17,336 nt of DNA, taken from assembly GCA_003354055.1 (NCBI GenBank), contig PIVQ01000083.1:1-17336 (forward strand), read 5' to 3'. The first letter of the stretch is position 1. Every line of letters begins with the position of its first letter. Source of the stretch: Desulfobacteraceae bacterium (GTDB lineage Bacteria > Desulfobacterota > Desulfobacteria > Desulfobacterales > Desulfobacteraceae). Positions 12,273 through 17,336 of this stretch are shown here, piece after piece. The translations under genes were made by a program, and so were the position numbers. Under the pieces are notes generated by a model. The model had not been told where the DNA came from, made no database searches, and worked only from the letters and a program-made list of their open reading frames with translations.

Positions 12273-12376
12273 AAAATAACTTGATCTAAATACCCTGAAG
12301 GGCAGAAACTTGTTTCCAAAACCCCTTAAATGGGTATTTTGAAAACAAAAGATCAAGTAATTTTGGAGCCGATCCT
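12261..12376 (+). repeat. Repeat family B, copy 2 (116 bp, with a 19-base insertion)
   Basis: Same orientation as copy 1 at 1615-1715 and nearly identical in both outer arms. It differs by a 19-base insertion (12291-12309, containing CCCTGAAGGG) between the left arm and the inner hairpin, and by a loop shorter by 4 bases (CCCCTTAAATGGG). The inner stem CCAAAACCC / GGGTATTTTG is kept. The repeat begins inside the BASS transporter gene and gives it its last codons and stop, so it was inserted into, or formed, the 3' end of that gene. Confidence 0.85.
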
Positions 12377-12493
12377 TATCCGATAAATCACACCCTTACA
12401 AATGCGATTTTCCCTTGCCCGCACCGGAAGAAAAAAGATATGGTGTTCTATACTTTAAAATTAGCCTTTATCCATGTTTGACCGGAGGTACTA

Positions 12494-12772
12494 ATGAAAT
12501 TAAGAATACTGCTAAGCATGTTTATCTTCTTTTTTATCTTTTCCGGGACCGCCATGGCCCTGAAATGCGGCAATACCTTTATAAAACCGGGGGTAAGCAC
12601 CCTTGAGGTCCTCCATGCCTGTGGAGAGCCCAAGTTCAAAGAAACAGTCGGCTCAGGCGGCAAATCCGGAAAAATAGAAGAGCGGTGGGGCTACGGCCCT
12701 CACAAGGGTAATTATTATTTCCTCTACTTCAAAGGCGGAGTATTGGAAAAGGTGGATTCCAAAAAGAAATAG
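12494..12772 (+). CDS. DUF2845 domain-containing small exported protein
   Basis: A 92-residue protein. A signal peptide covers about residues 1-22 (LRILLSMFIFFFIFSGTAMA), and the mature chain starts LKCGN. The rest shows the DUF2845 pattern: CGNTFIKPGVSTLEVLHACGEP (24-45, quoted as CGNTFIKPG and VLHACGEPKF), then ERWGYGP (63-69) and a closing LYFKGGVLEKVD (77-88). Two cysteines (25 and 42) could form a disulfide in the periplasm. DUF2845 resembles the SmpA/BamE fold with the G-x-S/T-x-x-x-V turn, but its role is unknown. GGAGGT lies 6 bases before the ATG. The gene appears monocistronic and follows repeat family B, copy 2 after 117 bases. Confidence 0.75.
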   Translation: MKLRILLSMFIFFFIFSGTAMALKCGNTFIKPGVSTLEVLHACGEPKFKETVGSGGKSGKIEERWGYGPHKGNYYFLYFKGGVLEKVDSKKK

Positions 12773-12782
12773 AATTGATTAA

Positions 12783-13131
12783 ACCCGTTTTGGAGGACCA
12801 GGGTGGAACGATTCCTCCTCTGACGGGTGCATCATTCCCGATACAAGTGCATTGCAAGTTGCAATGGATCAGATCCAGGGGACCTCCCTCACAGTAATCA
12901 GACCGTTTGAAAGTCCGTGGGCGCTCAACAAAATGGTCTGGAATATGATCTCTTTTTTTTGCCCATTTCCTGGAAAATGCAGGTTTCGACGACAGCCATC
13001 AGGTCATCTATAACACCGGTATGATTCAGTATGGTTTCATAGATTTCTTCATCATGGGTATTGGCGGACTGCGGTCATGCTTTATAGACAAATCGCTCAC
13101 ATTTTCACGACCTCATAAGCCTACCCAGTGA
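12783..13131 (+). pseudogene. Remnant of an unidentified gene, frameshifted at a T8 tract
   Basis: Frame 12783-12960 is open without a proper start and reads protein-like text (ALQVAMDQIQGTSLTVIRPF, then ESPWALNKMVWNMISFF). At a run of eight T (12953-12960) the sense passes to the frame beginning at 12961 (AHFLENAGFDDSHQVIYNTG, then MIQYGFIDFFIMGIGG), which ends at TGA 13129-13131. With seven T the two parts form one continuous frame of about 116 codons. It is therefore probably the C-terminal end of a decayed gene, or an intact tail with a sequencing error or slippage site. I do not recognise the protein. The region 13132-13223 after it holds nothing I can support. Confidence 0.5.
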
Positions 13132-13223
13132 CTTTAACCTTGTATCCAAATTTCATGGAGGAGGAACATTATTCTATCATCCAATTCTCAAGATGGTGTA
13201 ATATTCACGCCCATTTTTTTTAT

Positions 13224-14990
13224 TTAGGCCTCTTTTACCACCTCTGCCGGCAATACAATCATTGCAATCCGTCGTGCCTGTGTATATGTTCGAATCAATT
13301 TATCTGCCAATGATATTTCTATTTTTGCGGTTTCAAGCTCAATTGAAGTTTCATGTCCCATCTGCTGAGATCTCACTGTCAACAGCTTATCCGCCAGTTG
13401 GTTGAGACGATCTTTCCTAATGAGAACTTCCGTAGCAGCCTGCTGATCATTTTCACAAATGGATTTGATAGCCAGGTTCAGGGTATTCAGCACCTCTTTG
13501 TGGAGGTCTTTAAATATTTCCCTGGTACTCTCGCTAACCTCCCGATCCTTGTTGATGAACTTTTTAATCAATATCGAAAGCTCGGTTTCAATTATATCTG
13601 CCAGAGTTTCTAAACTCACAGTGGCTGTCATCAGGCCCTGATGGATTTTACTTTGATCCTCGGTCAATGACTGCTGCCGGATTTTGCTCAGGTAGTTAAA
13701 GATTGCATCTTCAAGGATATCCACTTTGTCATCAAGTCTTTTGACGGCCTCCACTTTATTGAGATCCTTGGTATTGGCGGCGTCGGGAAGGTCCGCCAGC
13801 ATTTTTGAAGCAATTTTTCCCATGCGGCCGAATTCCATTCGAACCTGCTCCAGCGCCACATCAGGGATTGAAATAACTGCCTCATCCAGGAATTTGGGTT
13901 CAATAATGATTCCGGTTTTTTCAGGCCTGTCCGGAACCAGCTTTTCCGCAAGCTTTGCAAACCAGGTTGTAAATCCAAGAAACAGGGTGGTGTTGATGAC
14001 GTTGAAAAGGGTGTTGGCATTGGCAATCTGTCTTGGAATTGCCTGTTCGACATCCCCGGGAGAGACCGCAACGGCAAGGTCGGCAAGTTGTGAAATAAAC
14101 GGCAGCCAGACCAGCACACCAATAATATTGAATAAAATATGGACAACAGCAGCCCTTACTGCCTCAACAGGTTTCCCCATGGCGGCGAGCATTGCTGTGA
14201 CACAGGTCCCGATATTTGCACCAAGGGCCAGAGCAATACCTGCAGGAAGGGTGAGCAGCCCTTCTGTGGCCATGGCAATGGCAATACCGACTGTCGCAGC
14301 AGAAGACTGGACCAGTCCTGTGAAGAGCATCCCTGCCAGAATACCTAAAAGAGGCCGCTCCATATTTTTTAAAAAGACCATAAACGGTTCATAACTGCGG
14401 AGCGGCGACATGGCATCACTCATGATTCCCATGCCGAAAAAAACGAGGCCAAGCCCCATAAGCATCATACCTGAGTATTTTACTCTCTCCCGTTTGGCTG
14501 TAAATGTCATAAAAAATCCAATGGCAATGGGCAGAAGAGCATAAGCTGCAATATTAAAAGCCAACAGCTGAGCTGTCATGGTTGAACCGATATTAGCTCC
14601 CATGATAACGCCGACGGACTGGGCCAGCGTCATCACATTTGCAGTGATAAAACTGACAACAAGTACTGTTGTTACTGACGAAGAATTAAGCACCGCTGTG
14701 ATAAAAGCTCCGGTCATGGCGCCCAGGATGCGATTGGTCGTCATTTTGGACAGAAGAGTTTTAAGTGAATCGCCGGCAGACATTTTGAGCCCTTCTGAAA
14801 GCATGTCAAGTCCTGCAAGAAAGAGTGCCAATCCACCAAACAGCCCCATGATCAGTTTAAACCACTCAATCTGAGTATTTTCAGACCCTGCAATGGCTGG
14901 AAAAGGAAAAATTAGGGTAAATACACAGAATAATCCTAAGATTAGGCAGCTTGCCTTCTTAACGGAGATATTCCAAGGGCTTTTTAACAT
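13224..14990 (-). CDS. Na+/phosphate cotransporter family protein with C-terminal PhoU-like domain
   Basis: A 588-residue membrane protein. After a hydrophobic N-terminus (about 12-35) come two inverted PF02690-type repeats. The first has LNSSSVTTVLVV (101-112) and GANIGSTMTA (131-140); the second has VQSSAATVGIAIAMA (227-241) and GANIGTCVTA (257-266). The QSS/NSS and GANIGT motifs bind sodium and phosphate in this family. From about residue 375 to the end the protein is helical and charged, resembling PhoU, as in other bacterial NptA-type proteins of 530-600 residues. It would import phosphate with sodium across the inner membrane; the PhoU-like part may regulate this. AGGAGG sits before the ATG and directly touches the end of repeat family B, copy 3, so the promoter must lie in or beyond the repeat. 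Confidence 0.88.
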   Translation of the reverse strand: MLKSPWNISVKKASCLILGLFCVFTLIFPFPAIAGSENTQIEWFKLIMGLFGGLALFLAGLDMLSEGLKMSAGDSLKTLLSKMTTNRILGAMTGAFITAVLNSSSVTTVLVVSFITANVMTLAQSVGVIMGANIGSTMTAQLLAFNIAAYALLPIAIGFFMTFTAKRERVKYSGMMLMGLGLVFFGMGIMSDAMSPLRSYEPFMVFLKNMERPLLGILAGMLFTGLVQSSAATVGIAIAMATEGLLTLPAGIALALGANIGTCVTAMLAAMGKPVEAVRAAVVHILFNIIGVLVWLPFISQLADLAVAVSPGDVEQAIPRQIANANTLFNVINTTLFLGFTTWFAKLAEKLVPDRPEKTGIIIEPKFLDEAVISIPDVALEQVRMEFGRMGKIASKMLADLPDAANTKDLNKVEAVKRLDDKVDILEDAIFNYLSKIRQQSLTEDQSKIHQGLMTATVSLETLADIIETELSILIKKFINKDREVSESTREIFKDLHKEVLNTLNLAIKSICENDQQAATEVLIRKDRLNQLADKLLTVRSQQMGHETSIELETAKIEISLADKLIRTYTQARRIAMIVLPAEVVKEA

Positions 14991-15001
14991 ATTGCCTCCT
15001 A

Positions 15002-15102
15002 AGGATCGGCTTCAAAATTACTTGAACTTTTGTTTTCTAAATCCCCTGGCTTTTGAGGGGTTTAGGAAACAATTTAGATCAAGTTATTTTGTAACGATTC
15101 CT
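15002..15102 (-). repeat. Repeat family B, copy 3 (inverted, 101 bp)
   Basis: On the minus strand this aligns end to end with copy 1 without gaps. The differences are concentrated in the inner hairpin, where they compensate: CCTAAA pairs with TTTAG here, while copy 1 has CCAAAA with TTTTG, and the lower stem is CCCCT / AGGGG. It fills most of the 140-base gap between the phospholipase D-type gene and the Na/Pi cotransporter gene. It ends where the latter's ribosome binding site begins, so it would be part of the 5' leader of that mRNA if transcription comes from upstream. Confidence 0.85.
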
Positions 15103-15130
15103 AAGTAATTAAGTTCAATATTGGAGTAAA

Positions 15131-16693
15131 TCACAATTGCGACTCAACGGGCAGTATCCCAAGCAGGTTAACCTTGAATCTCAGCCAAAAACCGGCATGG
15201 GGCTCTTCCGTCAGCGTTGCGGGTTCCCCGCCAACCAGGCCGTGCCATAGGATCTTTTTCTTGCCTTTCACTTCTTTTAGCTCAAGACGAAACGCGAGTT
15301 TTCCGATATCCCGGTCAAACGACTCACCAAATCGCTGTGCCATTTCCTCGCAGGAAATCACCAGTCCGATTTCCGTGTTGTGGACTAACGAGCGGGGATC
15401 AAGGTTCAACGACCCGATAAACATCTGCCTGCGATCCAGCACAAACGTTTTGGCATGCAACGTGTCTTTGTGGGAATGATCGACGCCCTGCTGACCGATT
15501 CGGGTCTGCAGGCTGTGTTTGCGATTTAATTCATACAACTCAACGCCGCCTTCCAACAGCTGCATACGATAATCCGAATACCCGGCATGCACGATCGACA
15601 TGTCGTTAGAAGCCAGCGAATTGGTTAGGATCCGAACCCGCACGCCCCCCTCAACCAGCCCCAGCAAAAAAGCGGTGCCCAATTTGCCCGGGACAAAATA
15701 GGGAGTAATAATGATCAGCTCCTCTTTCAAACTTTCGATGTGTGGCTTGAGCTTGGGGACCAAATGATACTCGGTCTTGTCAAATTTATGAAGCACTTTT
15801 TCGGGCAAATCGTAGACCAATTCCGCGTCACCCCACTTGAAATTAACCGTATCTGCCTTGATTCTTTTAAATAGATCCGTATCCTTGAGCATCTGAACAT
15901 ACTTGGAGGTTGCCTCCCCCTCGATACGCGCTTTCAAGTCCTCCCGCTTTTTTTTGATTTCATCGGCGGTCGGTTCTCCTTCTATCAAGGCCGGCACCGG
16001 GTAAGCCAACTCACTGTTCCAGTATCGATCAAATGCCGTAGCGACCTCCTGCACGACCGGTCCGATCACCAACACATCCAGGTCCGCAAACGCATTAGTC
16101 GGATTCGCCTGGAAGTACTGATCCCCGATGTTGCGCCCTCCCACAATGGCGAGCTGGCCGTCCACCGTAAAACTCTTGTTGTGCATACGCCGTGTAACCG
16201 ATCCCAAGCGGGTCACAAATTGGGTTGTTCGGACCCTTTTGCGGTTAAATGGGTTGAATATACGCATCTCGATATTGGGAAGGGATGACAGGATGCGGAT
16301 ATTTTTGTCCCGCCCCTTCAGATCCATATCATCCACCAGAATCCGTACCCGCACGCCTCTTTCCGCGGCTTTGACCAATAGCTCGGTAAACAGATGGCCC
16401 ACAAGATCGTTATGGAAATGGAAATACTGCACATCAATGCACCGCTCGGCATAATGGATCATCGTGGCTCGGGCCAAAAATGCCTCCTTGCCTTGACCCA
16501 GCAAATGGAAACCGGATCTGCCGGGGTTTGCGGCCTTTTCGTCCGCCAAATCTTTCGCCCAGGCGGTGTCCTGGGTATCCTTAAGGGCATAAGATACCGG
16601 CCGTTCAATATCGGTAGGCAAACTGGCGCAACCGATAGCCACTAACTGAAAAATAATGAAGACTGCAAAGATGTATCGGTTGAAAACCTTCAT
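15131..16693 (-). CDS. Phospholipase D family lipoprotein (cardiolipin synthase C-like)
   Basis: A 520-residue protein. The N-terminus is a lipoprotein signal: hydrophobic residues 7-20 and a lipobox ending at Cys22 (LVAIGC). Two HKD motifs are complete: H171-x-K173-x4-D178 followed by GGRN, and H413-x-K415-x4-D420 followed by GSLN. Two HKD motifs in one chain form a single phosphatidyl-transfer active site. Length and motif spacing fit the YmdC/ClsC group, which makes cardiolipin from phosphatidylglycerol and phosphatidylethanolamine; a plain periplasmic phospholipase D cannot be excluded. A lipid anchor would place it at the membrane. A GGGGGG stretch 8 bases before the ATG is the ribosome binding site. 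The gene is followed on the same strand by repeat B copy 3 and the Na/Pi cotransporter. Confidence 0.85.
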   Translation of the reverse strand: MKVFNRYIFAVFIIFQLVAIGCASLPTDIERPVSYALKDTQDTAWAKDLADEKAANPGRSGFHLLGQGKEAFLARATMIHYAERCIDVQYFHFHNDLVGHLFTELLVKAAERGVRVRILVDDMDLKGRDKNIRILSSLPNIEMRIFNPFNRKRVRTTQFVTRLGSVTRRMHNKSFTVDGQLAIVGGRNIGDQYFQANPTNAFADLDVLVIGPVVQEVATAFDRYWNSELAYPVPALIEGEPTADEIKKKREDLKARIEGEATSKYVQMLKDTDLFKRIKADTVNFKWGDAELVYDLPEKVLHKFDKTEYHLVPKLKPHIESLKEELIIITPYFVPGKLGTAFLLGLVEGGVRVRILTNSLASNDMSIVHAGYSDYRMQLLEGGVELYELNRKHSLQTRIGQQGVDHSHKDTLHAKTFVLDRRQMFIGSLNLDPRSLVHNTEIGLVISCEEMAQRFGESFDRDIGKLAFRLELKEVKGKKKILWHGLVGGEPATLTEEPHAGFWLRFKVNLLGILPVESQL

Positions 16694-16771
16694 TTTTTAT
16701 CCCCCCTTAGTTAAGTGACTCAACTTCCGGTGATTGAAAAAGCTAGCAAATTAGAATATAAGCATTTAAAA

Positions 16772-16795
16772 TATTGGTTAAGCAGAGTACCAATA
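16772..16795 (-). terminator. Probable terminator of the OmpA-domain gene
   Basis: TATTGGT (16772-16778) and ACCAATA (16789-16795) form a 7-bp stem with a 10-base loop. Read on the minus strand it lies 23 bases after the OmpA-domain stop codon and is followed by TTTTAAAT. It is short but in the right place for a rho-independent terminator. Confidence 0.5.
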
Positions 16796-16817
16796 CATAA
16801 ACCCACCACCCCACGGA

Positions 16818-17336
16818 TTAGTTTTCTCCCACGAGAATCTCAACCCGGCGGTTAAATTTTCGTCCGTCTTTCGTGGCGTTATCAGCCAAAGGGTTCAACT
16901 CCCCGTACCAAAAGGATAAAATTCGTGATGCATCAATGTTCTGGGTCTTTTCCAGATAGTTGGCCACCTGCTCCACCCTTCTCTTTGACAGAGCAAGGTT
17001 ATAGGATTCATCCCCGATACTGTCAGTGTGGCCTGCCATTACAGCAAAAGCCGATTTGTTTGTCTTAAGAAATGTGCCTAAAATATTAAGCTGGATTTTA
17101 GTCTTTTGGTCAATTTCAGCAGTGTCAAAATCAAATAAAATGTTCTGGGGTTTTATTCCCACGATCTTCTGATCAGTTACCGTGGTAATCTCCTTTGAGG
17201 CCACAACGGTAAAAAGTGCCTCGGAATTGTATGCGGGATAATCAAGAAACTCATCAAAACCGATCACCCTTGAGCAAAAATTAAACTCTTTGGCCTTTGT
17301 AAATAGTTCTGTGCTGTAGAAATCATCATTGGTATT
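16818..17336 (-). CDS. OmpA family protein, C-terminal part (runs off the window)
   Basis: The frame is open from the window edge to the TAA at 16818, so the start lies outside; a GTG at 17267 is only an internal codon candidate. About 172 residues are visible. The last 110 form an OmpA/MotB peptidoglycan-binding domain: NILFDFDTAEID, then VMAGHTDSIGDESYNLALSKRR (quoted as AGHTDSIGDE and NLALSKRRVEQV), a linker RILSFWYGELNP and the closing DGRKFNRRVEILV. The Asp of HTDS and the Arg of NRRVE are the residues that contact diaminopimelate in the family. The protein therefore sits in the outer membrane or periplasm and attaches to the cell wall. The upstream part (FNFCSRVIGFDEFLDYPAY) is not recognised. 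FWYGE replaces the usual G-x-G-x-x-x-P motif. Confidence 0.85.
   Translation of the reverse strand, partial: NTNDDFYSTELFTKAKEFNFCSRVIGFDEFLDYPAYNSEALFTVVASKEITTVTDQKIVGIKPQNILFDFDTAEIDQKTKIQLNILGTFLKTNKSAFAVMAGHTDSIGDESYNLALSKRRVEQVANYLEKTQNIDASRILSFWYGELNPLADNATKDGRKFNRRVEILVGEN

Noticed and set aside
13128..13313. Small plus-strand open frame of 61 codons
   Set aside because: It overlaps the end of the Na/Pi cotransporter gene and is cysteine/histidine-rich in a way typical of antisense reading.
13688..14394. Long open frames overlapping the Na/Pi cotransporter gene on other frames and strand
   Set aside because: They lie wholly within a gene with clear family motifs and have low-complexity shadow composition.
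15174..16645. Open frames opposite the phospholipase D-type gene
   Set aside because: Antisense shadows of a gene with two complete HKD motifs.

Overview
The window looks like chromosome of a mesophilic sulfate-reducing deltaproteobacterium (Desulfobacterota, probably Desulfobacterales/Desulfobacteraceae). This is inferred from gene content (a multi-cluster Fe-S protein, a Cys-motif flavoprotein, an ATC-hydrolase-family enzyme, a DUF2845 protein) and moderate GC, not from a marker gene. No rRNA, tRNA, CRISPR array or transposase is visible.

Layout. 1-1616 (+): the end of a lipid/biotin-type operon, a hotdog dehydratase overlapping a BioF-like PLP synthase. 1737-3870 (-): a Cys-motif flavoprotein, then a TetR regulator and an ATC-hydrolase-family enzyme behind a three-half-site operator. 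3993-5571 (-): a MarR regulator and a Cys-rich Fe-S protein. 5640-8067 is an accessory region: two AT-rich genes (a TIR protein and a TIR-membrane fusion) lie between two inverted copies of a long nested-hairpin element. 8068-8682 (+): an exported repeat protein, ending at a bidirectional terminator facing an arginine-deiminase-superfamily enzyme (8760-9761, -). 9893-12272 (+): an AraC regulator and a BASS-family transporter with an added exported domain. 12494-13131 (+): a DUF2845 protein and a frameshifted gene remnant. 13224-17336 (-): a Na/Pi cotransporter, a phospholipase D-family lipoprotein and the C-terminal part of an OmpA-domain protein.

Two points deserve most attention. First, the TIR / TIR-membrane pair at 6279-7478 has the layout of a compact Thoeris-like anti-phage module, with no SIR2-SLOG or macro-domain partner in view. 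Second, two families of structured repeats show compensatory base changes between copies. Family A (about 175 bp, 2 inverted copies, at 5707-5881 and 7720-7890) keeps its stems while the stem sequence changes completely. Family B (about 101 bp, 3 copies, at 1615, 12261 and 15002) sits directly at gene ends or starts, provides stop codons to two genes and abuts the ribosome binding site of a third.

All assignments come from reading the sequence; no database search was run.
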